Assembly (NCBI RefSeq): GCF_003096075.1
Contig: NZ_CP015449.1
Location: forward strand, 434,001-498,000
Source: Dietzia lutea
GTDB lineage: Bacteria; Actinomycetota; Actinomycetes; Mycobacteriales; Mycobacteriaceae
DNA: 64,000 nt
Reading direction: 5' to 3'
A program made the translations under genes and the position numbers. Below the pieces are notes generated by a model. It searched no databases. It saw nothing but the letters and a program-made list of their open reading frames with translations, and had not been told where the DNA came from. This document shows positions 25,056-32,962 of the stretch, piece after piece (positions within the stretch are counted from its first letter, which is position 1; every line of letters begins with the position of its first letter).

Positions 25056-26072
25056 ATGACGACCAGTACGCAGATCCAGCTCGCGAGCCGTCCCACCGGA
25101 TGGCCGACCCACGGAAATTTCCGCACGGTCACCGTCGACCTCCCCGAGCTCGCCGAGGGCGAGATCCGGGTGACCAACGAGTTCATCTCGGTGGATCCCT
25201 ACATGCGGGGTCGGATGAACGAGGGACGCTCCTACATCCCGCCGTTCGAGCTCGACGAGACCATGACCGGCGCGGCCGTGGGCCGGGTCGTCGAGTCCCG
25301 CTCGGACGACCACCCCGTCGGCGCGGTGGTTCTGCACAACGACGGGTGGCGCGACGTCGCCCAGGGTGACGCCCGGCAGTTCCGCGTGGTGCAGGAGATG
25401 GACGGGGTGCCGGTCTCGGCCTACCTCGGCGTCCTCGGCACCACGGGCCTCACCGCCTACGTGGGGCTACTGCACATCGGCCGGTTCCAGGCCGGCGAGA
25501 GCGTGTTCGTCTCCGGCGCGGCCGGGTCGGTCGGCTCGGCGGTGGGGCAGATCGCCAAGCTCATGGGCGCCTCGAAGGTCGTCGGCTCGGCCGGCAGCCC
25601 GGAGAAGGTGGCCACCTGCATCGAGCGCTACGGGTTCGACGCCGCGCTCAACTACAAGGACGGCCCCGTCCGGAAGCTCCTGCGCGAGCACTTCGGCAGC
25701 GAGAACGGCGAGGGGATCGACGTCTACTTCGACAATGTGGGCGGAGACCACCTCGAGGCCGCGATCGACCTCATGAACGACGGCGGCCGCCTGGCCCTGT
25801 GCGGCGCGATCAGCTCGTACAACGACTCCGAGCGCAAGCCCGGCCCGGACAACCTCTGGTACGCCATCACCCGCGGGCTGACGCTGCAGGGCTTCACGGT
25901 GAACAACTACATGCACCTTTTCAAGGAGTTCGCCGAGAAGGTGGGCCCGTGGGTGGCCTCCGGCGAGCTGAAGTTCGACGAGACGGTGGTCGAGGGGATC
26001 GACAACTCGGTCGACGCGTTCCTCGACCTGATGAAGGGCGCCAACACCGGCAAGATGCTCGTCAAGATCTGA
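25056..26072 (+). CDS. NADP-dependent medium-chain oxidoreductase (alkenal/one reductase type)
   Basis: A 338-aa zinc-free medium-chain reductase of the leukotriene B4 12-hydroxydehydrogenase/curcumin reductase family, which reduces activated carbon-carbon double bonds with NADPH. Family motifs are S-V-D-P-Y-M-R-G-R-M (about 46-55), L-G-T-T-G-L-T-A-Y, the nucleotide loop A-A-G-S-V-G-S-A-V-G-Q-I-A near 154-166, and F-D-N-V-G-G-D. The cysteine and histidine ligands of zinc alcohol dehydrogenases are absent. The ATG at 25056 follows TAGACAGTAGAG closely, so a leaderless start is plausible, but the -10 assignment is uncertain. The natural substrate is unknown. Confidence 0.88.
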   Translation: MTTSTQIQLASRPTGWPTHGNFRTVTVDLPELAEGEIRVTNEFISVDPYMRGRMNEGRSYIPPFELDETMTGAAVGRVVESRSDDHPVGAVVLHNDGWRDVAQGDARQFRVVQEMDGVPVSAYLGVLGTTGLTAYVGLLHIGRFQAGESVFVSGAAGSVGSAVGQIAKLMGASKVVGSAGSPEKVATCIERYGFDAALNYKDGPVRKLLREHFGSENGEGIDVYFDNVGGDHLEAAIDLMNDGGRLALCGAISSYNDSERKPGPDNLWYAITRGLTLQGFTVNNYMHLFKEFAEKVGPWVASGELKFDETVVEGIDNSVDAFLDLMKGANTGKMLVKI

Positions 26073-26123
26073 CATCCCGGGGCTCCCACCGGGCCCGGCC
26101 GGCGGTGGGGCAGGCTGGTGGCC

Positions 26124-27482
26124 ATGACGCCGATCCGTCGAGCCGCGCCCGCCACCCGCCTCCGGAGACGGGCCCGCCGCCGTCTCGACACAGTCCGCGC
26201 CGCCGCGGACGCCCGGTGGGGGCGGCCCCGCGAGGGCCACGGGCCCGTCTACCTCGTCGCGCCGGCGGGCAACCCCAACCACGGTGACGAGCAGCTGCTG
26301 GCCGGATGGCTGCGGTTCCTGCGCCACCGGCTGCCCGGCACGCCGGTCGTGGTGGACTGCCACACGCCGGGTCAGGCGGCGGTGCTGCACCACTCCGAGC
26401 ATCCGGACGTGCTGTTCACCGACACCCTGTGGCGGCTGGCCGCGCAGAGGGCCGAGGCCGGCGCCGCGGCGGCGGTGGAGTTCGCGCGCCGCGCGGTCGC
26501 CGAGCTCGGCACGGACCCGGCGGTCGCCTCGGGCATCGACCTCGCGCGCAGCGCGTCGGTCATCCACCTGATCGGCGGGGGTTACGTCAACGACCAGTGG
26601 CCGCACCATCTGGGCGTGGCCGCGGCGGCCGGAGAGCTCGGTCGGCTCGCGGGGGCGCGCGTGGTGGCCACCGGTCAGGGGCTGCTGCCGTGCGGCGAGC
26701 CCGCGCTGCTGGCCGACGCGCTGCGCGGGTACGAGTTGGTCACCGTCCGCGACGCCGGGTCGCTCGAGCTGCTCGCGGACAGCGACCTCCCGGTCCGGCA
26801 CGTGGGTGACGACGGCTGGCTCGCGCTCTCCGCGCCCGGCGACCTCGACGCCGTCGCAGGCGGCCGGCTCCTCATCGACCACCCCGTCTACTCCACCGAT
26901 CCCGACGCCTGCCGGGACGTGGTGCTGTGCGCGCAGTCGGACCTCGCCGACCCGGTCGCGGTGGCCGACACCGTCGCCCGCGTGCTGGCCGACTGGGGGG
27001 TTCCGGGGGAGAGGATGTCGGTGGTCGAGGCGATCCCCGGCGGGGACCGCGTGGTGTGGGACCTGGTGTGCGCGCGGGCGAGGGCGGCCGTCGGTGGCGG
27101 CGCGGGATCTGACGGCGACGACGAGGTGGGCCGCGCACTGGCCGCCCTCCAGCTGCACCGCGCGCGTTTCGTGTCCTTCCGGGAGGTGTGGGCCGAGGGG
27201 CTCCCCGCCAGGCCGGGGCAGGTCTGGCTGACGACCCGGTTCCATCCGCATGTGTTCGCCGCGGCCCGCGGCGCCTCCGGGGTGGCCGTGCGCACGGGGT
27301 CGGCCTACTACGACGTCAAGCACGGTTCGCTCGCCGACGCCGGGTCGCCGTGGGTCACCGTCGGTGTGGGCGAGGAGCGCGTCCCGGCGTTCCCGACCGC
27401 CGGCGGATTCGACCCCGAGGCGGTCACCGGGCACGTCCGCGCCGCGGTGGCGTTGGCAGAGGAGCTCTACCCGCTCGGCTGA
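26124..27482 (+). CDS. Polysaccharide pyruvyl transferase family protein
   Basis: A 452-aa protein of the polysaccharide pyruvyl transferase fold (CsaB/WcaK-like), a GT-B-like family that adds ketal-linked pyruvate from phosphoenolpyruvate to cell-surface sugars or has diverged to other roles. The N-terminal motif A-P-A-G-N-P-N-H-G-D-E-Q-L-L (about 46-59) and I-G-G-G-Y-V-N near 149-155 are typical, and T-T-R-F-H-P-H-V-F near 371-379 supplies the conserved Arg/His region. A 45-residue basic N-terminus precedes the domain. ATG 26124 is 7 bases after CAGGCT, a weak -10. A D-G-D-D-E-V tract occurs near residue 331. Target polysaccharide unknown. Confidence 0.78.
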   Translation: MTPIRRAAPATRLRRRARRRLDTVRAAADARWGRPREGHGPVYLVAPAGNPNHGDEQLLAGWLRFLRHRLPGTPVVVDCHTPGQAAVLHHSEHPDVLFTDTLWRLAAQRAEAGAAAAVEFARRAVAELGTDPAVASGIDLARSASVIHLIGGGYVNDQWPHHLGVAAAAGELGRLAGARVVATGQGLLPCGEPALLADALRGYELVTVRDAGSLELLADSDLPVRHVGDDGWLALSAPGDLDAVAGGRLLIDHPVYSTDPDACRDVVLCAQSDLADPVAVADTVARVLADWGVPGERMSVVEAIPGGDRVVWDLVCARARAAVGGGAGSDGDDEVGRALAALQLHRARFVSFREVWAEGLPARPGQVWLTTRFHPHVFAAARGASGVAVRTGSAYYDVKHGSLADAGSPWVTVGVGEERVPAFPTAGGFDPEAVTGHVRAAVALAEELYPLG

Positions 27483-27495
27483 GTCCGCCGGGCGG

Positions 27496-27523
27496 CGCTT
27501 TGTGCAACTAGTTGCACAAAGCG
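27496..27523. promoter_or_regulatory. 28-bp perfect palindromic operator
   Basis: Two perfect 14-base arms, CGCTTTGTGCAACT and its complement, meet at 27509/27510. The right arm covers the -35 box TTGCAC (27512-27517) of the nitronate monooxygenase promoter. Length, symmetry and position point to a repressor site, most likely for the PadR-type protein encoded downstream in the same operon. Confidence 0.85.
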
Positions 27524-27540
27524 GGGGCTGGCCGTACGGT
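27512..27540 (+). promoter_or_regulatory. Promoter of the nitronate monooxygenase-padR operon
   Basis: -35 TTGCAC (27512-27517), 17-base spacer, -10 TACGGT (27535-27540). The start codon is 46 bases downstream with its own AAAGGA, so unlike many neighbours this mRNA has a leader. Confidence 0.75.
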
Positions 27541-27586
27541 CGGCGACAGGCGCTCGTCGCGCCCCACCTCGCCGAAAGGAATGCCG

Positions 27587-28567
27587 ATGGCTCTGCCCTC
27601 CGTACTCGCCGGCCCGCTCACCGTCCCGGTTCTCGCCTCGCCGATGTTCATCTACTCGGGTCCGGAACTAGTGGCCGCCCAGTGCCAGGCCGGGGTGATC
27701 GGTGCGTTCCCCGCGCTCAACGCGCGGCCGCAGTCGCTGCTGGGGGAGTGGCTCGATCAGATCACCGAGAGCAACGCGGCCTACGCCGCGGCGAACCCGG
27801 ACCGGTACGTGGCGCCGTTCGCCGTCAACCAGATCGTCCACCGGTCCAACGACCGGCTAGAACAGGATCTGGCGACGGTCGTCGAGCACGAGGTACCCAT
27901 CGTCATCACCTCACTCGGCGCTCGTGAGGAGGTCAACGAGGCCGTCCACTCCTACGGTGGGATCGTCCTCCACGACGTCATCAACAACCGCTTCGCCCGC
28001 AAGGCCATCGAGAAGGGCGCCGACGGGCTGGTCGCGGTGGCCGCCGGGGCCGGAGGCCACGCCGGCACGCAGTCCCCGTTCGCGCTCCTCCGGGAGATCC
28101 GCGAGTGGTTCGACGGCCCACTGCTGCTGTCCGGGGCCATCGCCCACGGGCGGTCCGTCCTCGCCGCGCAGGCGGCAGGAGCGGACCTCGCCTACGTCGG
28201 TTCGGCGTTCCTCGCGACGGAGGAGTCGCGGGCGACGCCGGAGTACAAGCAGATGATCGTCGACAGTTCCGCCGACGACATCGTCTACAGCAACCTGTTC
28301 ACCGGCATCCACGGCAACTATCTCCGGGGCAGCATCGAGGCCGCCGGGCTGGACCCGGACAACCTGCCGGAGTCGGACCCGTCGGCCATGGACTTCGGCT
28401 CGGGCGGGGCGAACGACTCCAAGGCGTGGCGCGACATCTGGGGAGCCGGGCAGGGCGTGGGCGCCGTCCGCTCCACCGGCACCGTCCGCGACCTGGTCGA
28501 TCGCCTGCGGGGCGAATACGACGAGGCGCTGGACGCCCTCACCGCCGGCGTCGCCGCGCTGCGCTGA
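27587..28567 (+). CDS. Nitronate monooxygenase-like flavoprotein
   Basis: A 326-aa FMN-dependent TIM-barrel protein of the nitronate monooxygenase/2-nitropropane dioxygenase family, which oxidises alkyl nitronates with O2; some members act as other flavin oxidoreductases. Motifs are A-S-P-M-F near the N-terminus, H-D-V-I-N-N near 125-130, A-G-A-G-G-H-A-G with the putative catalytic histidine (about 149-156), L-S-G-A-I-A-H-G-R, and A-Y-V-G-S-A-F for the FMN phosphate. ATG 27587 is chosen because AAAGGA ends 6 bases before it; an ATG at 27581 would abut that site. A PadR regulator gene follows 4 bases after the stop, and a perfect operator overlaps the promoter. Confidence 0.88.
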   Translation: MALPSVLAGPLTVPVLASPMFIYSGPELVAAQCQAGVIGAFPALNARPQSLLGEWLDQITESNAAYAAANPDRYVAPFAVNQIVHRSNDRLEQDLATVVEHEVPIVITSLGAREEVNEAVHSYGGIVLHDVINNRFARKAIEKGADGLVAVAAGAGGHAGTQSPFALLREIREWFDGPLLLSGAIAHGRSVLAAQAAGADLAYVGSAFLATEESRATPEYKQMIVDSSADDIVYSNLFTGIHGNYLRGSIEAAGLDPDNLPESDPSAMDFGSGGANDSKAWRDIWGAGQGVGAVRSTGTVRDLVDRLRGEYDEALDALTAGVAALR

Positions 28568-28571
28568 GCCG

Positions 28572-29123
28572 ATGTCGCTGAAGTTCGCGATCCTCACCTC
28601 GCTCACCGAGCGGAAGGGCAGCGGGATCGAACTCGCCCGACGCTTCGACAGGTCGATCGGGTACTTCTGGCCCGCCACCCACCAGCAGATCTACCGCGAA
28701 CTCGACCGGCTGGCCTCGGCCGGTCTGATCCGGGAACTGCCACAGGACAGCCCGCCCCGGCGCGGACAACCCAGGCGGTTCGCGGTCACCGACGACGGCC
28801 GCCGATCGCTGGTCGAGTGGATCGGCGAGGACGACGCCCCGGACGTGACGCGGTCGACCCTCGCGGTCCGCGTCCGGGCCGCCGCCGCCACGGGCCGGAC
28901 CGACGAGGTCCGCCGCGCCCTCGAGCACCACCGCGGCAGGCGACGGGAGAACCTCGAGCGCAACCTCGAGATCGAGAGGCGCGACTTCTCCGCCGTCGAC
29001 CCGTCGGACCTGCGCGGCGTCCTCCAGCACCGCGTCCTCACGCTGGGCATCGAGGAGGAGCGGGTCTGGCTGACGTGGTGCGACGAGACGTTGGAGGCGC
29101 TGGACCGGCTGCCGGCGCGGTGA
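28572..29123 (+). CDS. PadR-family transcriptional regulator (virulence activator-like C-terminus)
   Basis: A 183-aa PadR-family regulator. The N-terminal winged helix (about 1-85) shows L-K-F-A-I-L-T-S-L, K-G-S-G-I-E-L-A-R-R-F and H-Q-Q-I-Y-R-E-L-D-R-L, the usual DNA-recognition region, then the wing G-Q-P-R-R-F-A-V-T-D-D-G. The C-terminal half is a helical dimerisation domain with E-R-V-W-L-T-W-C-D. It is the second gene of an operon with the nitronate monooxygenase gene. The 28-bp palindrome at the operon promoter is the obvious candidate target, giving autoregulated repression that an unknown ligand would lift. Confidence 0.88.
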   Translation: MSLKFAILTSLTERKGSGIELARRFDRSIGYFWPATHQQIYRELDRLASAGLIRELPQDSPPRRGQPRRFAVTDDGRRSLVEWIGEDDAPDVTRSTLAVRVRAAAATGRTDEVRRALEHHRGRRRENLERNLEIERRDFSAVDPSDLRGVLQHRVLTLGIEEERVWLTWCDETLEALDRLPAR

Positions 29124-29169
29124 ACGGTCTCCGGGGTCGTCCGTCTCCCGCCCTCCGAGCCGACGCCCC

Positions 29170-30447
29170 TCACTGGGCGAGTAGCTCCCGGAGGGTTGAC
29201 GCCCCGTCGTAGCTCGTCCGGAACAGTCCGCGGCGCTGCAGGACCGGGATCACGAGATCCACGAAATCCTCCAGGCCGTCCGGGTAGCTCGGAGGCATGA
29301 GGTTGAACCCGTCGGCCGCGCCCGCCCGGTACCAGCGCTCGATCTCGTCCGCGATCGACTCGGGCGTACCGAGCATCGTGCAGTGCCCTCCGCCCGCCGC
29401 GAGGGTACCAAGCAGCTCGCGCACGGTGGGCGAGTCCTTGCGGACGATCCGGAGGATGGTCTCGTAGCGGCCCTGCGGCCCCGCGAACTCGGCCAGCGGC
29501 GGCAGCTCCGGAACAGGCGCGTCGAGCTCCCAGTCGGAGCAGTCCTGCCCGGTGAACAGCGACAGCTGGGCCAACGACTCCTCGACCGGCAGCAGGGCGT
29601 CGAGCTCCGCCTTCTTCTGACGGGCTTCCGCCACCGTCGACCCGACATACGTCACCAGTCCGGGCATGACGACCAGCGAGTCCGCGTCCCTGCCCGCCGC
29701 CTCCGCCCTCCGCCTCAGGTCCGAGGCGTACGCCGTCGCGGCGTCGTCGTCATAGGCGACGGCGTAGATCCCCTCGGCGTGCCGTGCCGCCAGGTCCCGG
29801 CCCGGGTCCGACGATCCGGCCTGGAACAGAACCGGGCGGCCCTGCGGCGACCGCGGCACGGTGAGTGGTCCGTCCACCAGGAAGTGCTCGCCCGCGTGGC
29901 GCACCGCTCGCACCTTCGCCGGATCCGCCCACAACCCGGTGCGGTCGAGGACCAGTGCGTCGGCGTCCCATGAATCCCACAGGGCGAGGGCGGTCTGCAC
30001 GAACTCCTCGGCCCGCTCGTACCGCTCGGAGTGCCCCGGCAGTGAGGCCATCCCGTGGTTGCGCGCCTCCGCGTCGAACATGGAGGTCACCACGTTCCAT
30101 CCGATCCGTCCGCCGCTGATGTGGTCGAGCGAGGCCAGCATGCGGGCGGCGTGGAACGGCGTGAAGAACGTGGTGGACACGGTGCTCACCAGTCCCACGT
30201 GTCGGGTCGCCCGCGCCATCGCCGACAGTGCGGTCAATGGCTCGAGGAACCACCACGAGCCGCTGCCCGGGTCGAGCACCGAGTGGCCGTCGGCGAAGAA
30301 CACCGCGTCGAGGCAGCCCCGCTCCGCCGTCCGGGCCAGCTCCTCCCAGTACGCGATGTCGCCGAGTCGCTCCACCGGGGAACCGGGCTGGCGCCACGCG
30401 GCGGAGTGGTGGCCGCAACCGAACAGGAACGCATTGACATGCAGCAT
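29170..30447 (-). CDS. LLM-class flavin-dependent monooxygenase (NtaA/SnaA/DszA type), TPP-riboswitch controlled
   Basis: A 425-aa luciferase-like TIM-barrel monooxygenase of the NtaA/SnaA/DszA group, which uses reduced FMN from a partner reductase to oxidise small organic molecules. Family motifs are W-R-Q-P-G-S (about 19-24), A-E-R-G-x-L-D-A-V-F-F-A-D-G (about 41-54), S-T-T-F-F-T-P-F-H-A-A-R, D-H-I-S-G-G-R-I-G-W-N-V-V-T-S and Q-A-G-S-S-D-P-G-R. The ATG at 30447 lies directly after a thiamine pyrophosphate riboswitch whose conserved AAGGGA is also the ribosome binding site. Expression should therefore fall when TPP is plentiful, which links this enzyme to thiamine supply or salvage, unlike the desulfurisation or chelator roles usually written for the family. 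A quinone oxidoreductase gene ends 12 bases before the aptamer. Confidence 0.87.
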   Translation of the reverse strand: MLHVNAFLFGCGHHSAAWRQPGSPVERLGDIAYWEELARTAERGCLDAVFFADGHSVLDPGSGSWWFLEPLTALSAMARATRHVGLVSTVSTTFFTPFHAARMLASLDHISGGRIGWNVVTSMFDAEARNHGMASLPGHSERYERAEEFVQTALALWDSWDADALVLDRTGLWADPAKVRAVRHAGEHFLVDGPLTVPRSPQGRPVLFQAGSSDPGRDLAARHAEGIYAVAYDDDAATAYASDLRRRAEAAGRDADSLVVMPGLVTYVGSTVAEARQKKAELDALLPVEESLAQLSLFTGQDCSDWELDAPVPELPPLAEFAGPQGRYETILRIVRKDSPTVRELLGTLAAGGGHCTMLGTPESIADEIERWYRAGAADGFNLMPPSYPDGLEDFVDLVIPVLQRRGLFRTSYDGASTLRELLAQ

Positions 30448-30450
30448 GGG

Positions 30451-30531
30451 GACATCCCTTCGCCGGCACTACCCGGAGCAGGTTCAACGGGTCTCATCTC
30501 AGCCGCCCCCGGTGGGCGGCACCCCGTGTCG
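30451..30531 (-). ncRNA. Thiamine pyrophosphate (THI-box) riboswitch
   Basis: Read on the minus strand, the conserved TPP aptamer elements occur in order: GACACGGGGTGCC, GGCTGAGATGAGACCC, GTTGAACCTG, CTCCGGGTAGTGCC and GGCGAAGGGATGTC. The P1 stem pairs GACA (30528-30531) with TGTC (30451-30454). AAGGGA in the 3' strand lies 7 bases before the ATG at 30447, so TPP binding would bury the ribosome binding site: translational OFF control. No terminator hairpin is present between aptamer and gene. Confidence 0.95.
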
Positions 30532-30542
30532 TGACCCCTAGT

Positions 30543-31589
30543 CTAGACCCCGTCGACGGTCAGCAGGATCTTCCCGTGCGACTCCCCGGACTCCAGCAGG
30601 GCCAGCGCCTCGGCTGCCCGCTCCAGGGGGATCTCACGGAAGACCCTCGTGGTGACGTCACCGGCCGCGACCATCGGCCACACGTGATCCACGACCTCCC
30701 GGCAGATGCCCGTCTTGCCGCCGGGGCCGTCCACCGGCCGCGCCCGGAGGTTCGTGGCGAGGACGCCGGCCCTCTTGGGCAACAACCTGCCCAGGTTGAG
30801 CTCGCCCTTCACCCCGCCCTGGAGTCCGATGACGACCACGCGACCGTCCGGCGCCAGGGACGCGATGTTCGGCTCGAGGTACTTCGCGCCCATCACGTCG
30901 AGGACCAGGTCGACGCCTCTGCCTCTCTCGTCGTCGTCGGTCCATTCCCTCACCCGCTCGACGAAATCCTCGTCCCGGTAGTCGATCACCAGCTCGGCGC
31001 CCAGCTCGCGGCACATGGCCACCTTCTCCGGCCCGCCGGCCGTGGCGGCGACCCGGGCCCCCAGCGCGCGGCACACCTGGATCGCATGGGAGCCGATGCC
31101 GCCCGCGCCACCGTGGATCAGCACCCGCGGCGCCCCCAGTTCGGTCCGGCCCCAGTGCGCGTCCGCCGCGAGGATGCCCCGACCGAGCCCACCCGTCATC
31201 GCCAGGTTCGACCACACCGTGCACGCCACCTCGGGAAGCGACGCCGCCTCGTGCAGCGAGACCCCCGCCGGAAGGGGCATGACCTGGCCTGCCGGGACGG
31301 CGACCTTCTCGGCGTACCCGCCGCCGGCCAGCAGGGCGCACACCTCGTCGCCGACCGCCAGGCCCTCCACGCCCTCGCCGACCGTCGAGATGCGTCCGGA
31401 GCACTCCAGGCCGAGGATCTCCGAGGCACCGGGAGGCGGCGGGTAGTGCCCCTTGGTCTGCAGGAGGTCGGCGCGGTTGACGGCCGACGCCGCCACGTCG
31501 ATGAGCACCTCACCCGCGGCCGGGACCGGGTCGGCGACCTCGGTCAGATGCAGGGAGTCGGGACCGTTGTCGTACGCGATGGCCTTCAT
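30543..31589 (-). CDS. NAD(P)H-quinone oxidoreductase, PIG3-like medium-chain reductase
   Basis: A 348-aa zinc-free medium-chain reductase of the quinone oxidoreductase (QOR/PIG3) family: N-R-A-D-L-L-Q-T-K-G-H-Y-P-P-P-P near 38-53, G-L-E-C-S-G, and the nucleotide loop H-G-G-A-G-G-I-G-S-H-A-I-Q near 158-170. It would reduce quinones or enones with NADPH. The ATG at 31589 lies 7 bases after a TACGGT -10 box, so the message is probably leaderless. Its stop is 12 bases before the TPP aptamer, so the monooxygenase could be read from this promoter with the riboswitch acting inside a two-gene transcript. Confidence 0.9.
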   Translation of the reverse strand: MKAIAYDNGPDSLHLTEVADPVPAAGEVLIDVAASAVNRADLLQTKGHYPPPPGASEILGLECSGRISTVGEGVEGLAVGDEVCALLAGGGYAEKVAVPAGQVMPLPAGVSLHEAASLPEVACTVWSNLAMTGGLGRGILAADAHWGRTELGAPRVLIHGGAGGIGSHAIQVCRALGARVAATAGGPEKVAMCRELGAELVIDYRDEDFVERVREWTDDDERGRGVDLVLDVMGAKYLEPNIASLAPDGRVVVIGLQGGVKGELNLGRLLPKRAGVLATNLRARPVDGPGGKTGICREVVDHVWPMVAAGDVTTRVFREIPLERAAEALALLESGESHGKILLTVDGV

Positions 31590-31596
31590 GCCCTCG

Positions 31597-31602
31597 ACCG
31601 TA
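31597..31602 (-). promoter_or_regulatory. -10 box of the quinone oxidoreductase gene
   Basis: TACGGT on the minus strand, 7 bases before the ATG at 31589; leaderless arrangement. Confidence 0.6.
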
Positions 31603-31656
31603 GCCGGACTGGGTGACGGCGGGCGAGGTGAACTAGCATGGGCGACGTCGTACAGG

Positions 31657-31674
31657 CGGTTCCACGTGGAACCG
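31657..31674. promoter_or_regulatory. 18-bp perfect palindrome with a CACGTG core (parS-like)
   Basis: CGGTTCCACGTGGAACCG is a perfect palindrome between an oxidoreductase gene and tRNA-Ser. It differs from the common bacterial parS core GTTTCACGTGAAAC only by a symmetric T-to-C change in each arm. It could be a ParB site, or a regulator site for the tRNA 33 bases downstream. Confidence 0.5.
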
Positions 31675-31706
31675 GCGTGGCCGCGCGTGTCGTGGTCGGC
31701 GGCGCA

Positions 31707-31792
31707 GGAAGTGTGGCAGAGCGGCCGAATGCACTCGCCTTGAAAGCGAGCGTGCCTGAACAGCACCGGGGGTTCAAATCCCTCCACTTCCG
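31707..31792 (+). tRNA. tRNA-Ser (anticodon UGA)
   Basis: Acceptor arms GGAAGTG (31707-31713) and CACTTCC (31785-31791) pair fully, with G discriminator at 31792. The anticodon stem CTCGC/GCGAG encloses loop CTTGAAA with anticodon TGA at 31741-31743. A long class II variable arm and GGTTCAAATCC T-loop are present. CCA is not encoded. A possible -10 box, TAGCAT, lies at 31634-31639. Confidence 0.96.
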
Positions 31793-31819
31793 CAATGGGC
31801 CCGGCCCTCGGGGGCCGGG

Positions 31820-32785
31820 TCAGGCGGTGGTCTCGCGCAGATCGGACGCCGAGACGTAGCGGATGATCTCCAGGATCCGCGTGTAGGAGCGGGACTTGCC
31901 CGACACGATCGAAGTGTGGTCCTCGTCCTCGAACATGACGAGCTTGGCCCGACCGCCCCGACGGTTGACCTCGTCCACGTAGCGCTGCGAGTTCTCCGGC
32001 GCCACGGTCACGTCCTGCCTGCCGTGCAGGGCGATCACCGGGGTTCCCGTGTCGATGTTCTGAATGGGATCCACCGATGTGTAGCGGCCCGATACCTCGT
32101 CGGGTGTGCCACCGAGCATGGCGACGATCCTGTCGTCACCGTGGGTGGCCCCGTAGGCCATGTCCAACGGCCCCGCGATCGAGATGACGCGGGTGGGGCG
32201 GAAGCTCGGCTTGGAGCCCACCTCCCCGTCCTCGAGCTGGTGTCGGGTCGCCGCCCAGACGGCGAGTTGTGCGCCGGTGCTGTGGCCCACCACCACCTCG
32301 TCGTCGGTGGTGATCTGCGGGAACCTCTTGTCGACTTCGGTGACGTGGTCGAGCGCGTCGGCCACGTCGCGGAAGGTGATGGGCCAGCCGCCGCCCGACC
32401 CGATGTGTCGGTACTCGATGTTGTAGACCGCCATCCCGCGGCTGGCGAGTTCGCGGGCCAGGTGGTCGAACGAGCTCGTCCCGATCTCCTTGTGCCAGGC
32501 CCCGCCGTGGATGAGCACGGCCAGCGGGATGGAGTCGACCTTCTGGTCACCTGCCGGGAGGTAGAGGTCGGCCCAGTTGTGCTCCGGGTCGGGAGCGGGG
32601 TAGCGGGTGGGGTACTCGAAGCGCTGCACCGTGACCTCGTCCAGCCGGACGGGGCCCGCGTACGTCGGTTCGACCGTGGGGGCCGCGCTCGTCGTCATGC
32701 ATCCCACGAGGAACAGCGAGCCGACCGACAGGGCCGCGCCGAGCACGGCCGGGCGTCTGTACCTGCCGAGGTCTCGACCTGACAT
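31820..32785 (-). CDS. Lipoprotein alpha/beta hydrolase (HSL-like carboxylesterase)
   Basis: A 321-aa membrane-anchored esterase. The signal peptide ends in lipobox L-V-G-C with C29 as lipidation site. The hydrolase domain has the oxyanion motif H-G-G-A-W at 93-97 and the nucleophile elbow G-H-S-T-G with S169; the acid and histidine are likely in R-Q-D-V-T-V and D-E-D-H-T-S near the C-terminus, as in BD-FAE/hormone-sensitive-lipase type enzymes. ATG 32785 follows GAGGAA by 9 bases and gives a proper signal peptide; a TTG 24 bases upstream is less likely. It faces tRNA-Ser tail-on and follows the mce operon on the same strand after a 177-base gap with a possible TAAGAT -10 at 32891-32896. Confidence 0.85.
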   Translation of the reverse strand: MSGRDLGRYRRPAVLGAALSVGSLFLVGCMTTSAAPTVEPTYAGPVRLDEVTVQRFEYPTRYPAPDPEHNWADLYLPAGDQKVDSIPLAVLIHGGAWHKEIGTSSFDHLARELASRGMAVYNIEYRHIGSGGGWPITFRDVADALDHVTEVDKRFPQITTDDEVVVGHSTGAQLAVWAATRHQLEDGEVGSKPSFRPTRVISIAGPLDMAYGATHGDDRIVAMLGGTPDEVSGRYTSVDPIQNIDTGTPVIALHGRQDVTVAPENSQRYVDEVNRRGGRAKLVMFEDEDHTSIVSGKSRSYTRILEIIRYVSASDLRETTA

Positions 32786-32962
32786 GGTGCCCACTTCCTC
32801 AGGAGTCAATAAGGCTGAAAATCCTCTTTCTCCATGTGGACACGTCAGCGAAGTGCGGAAGTGTGGCCGGAAGTTCGGAGAGTGAAACCCATCTTACAAA
32901 CTTGCGGAGCATTTCGGCGGCCCGGGTGTCCCCGAGTTCCCCCGCGCCCGGTCAACGGGCGG

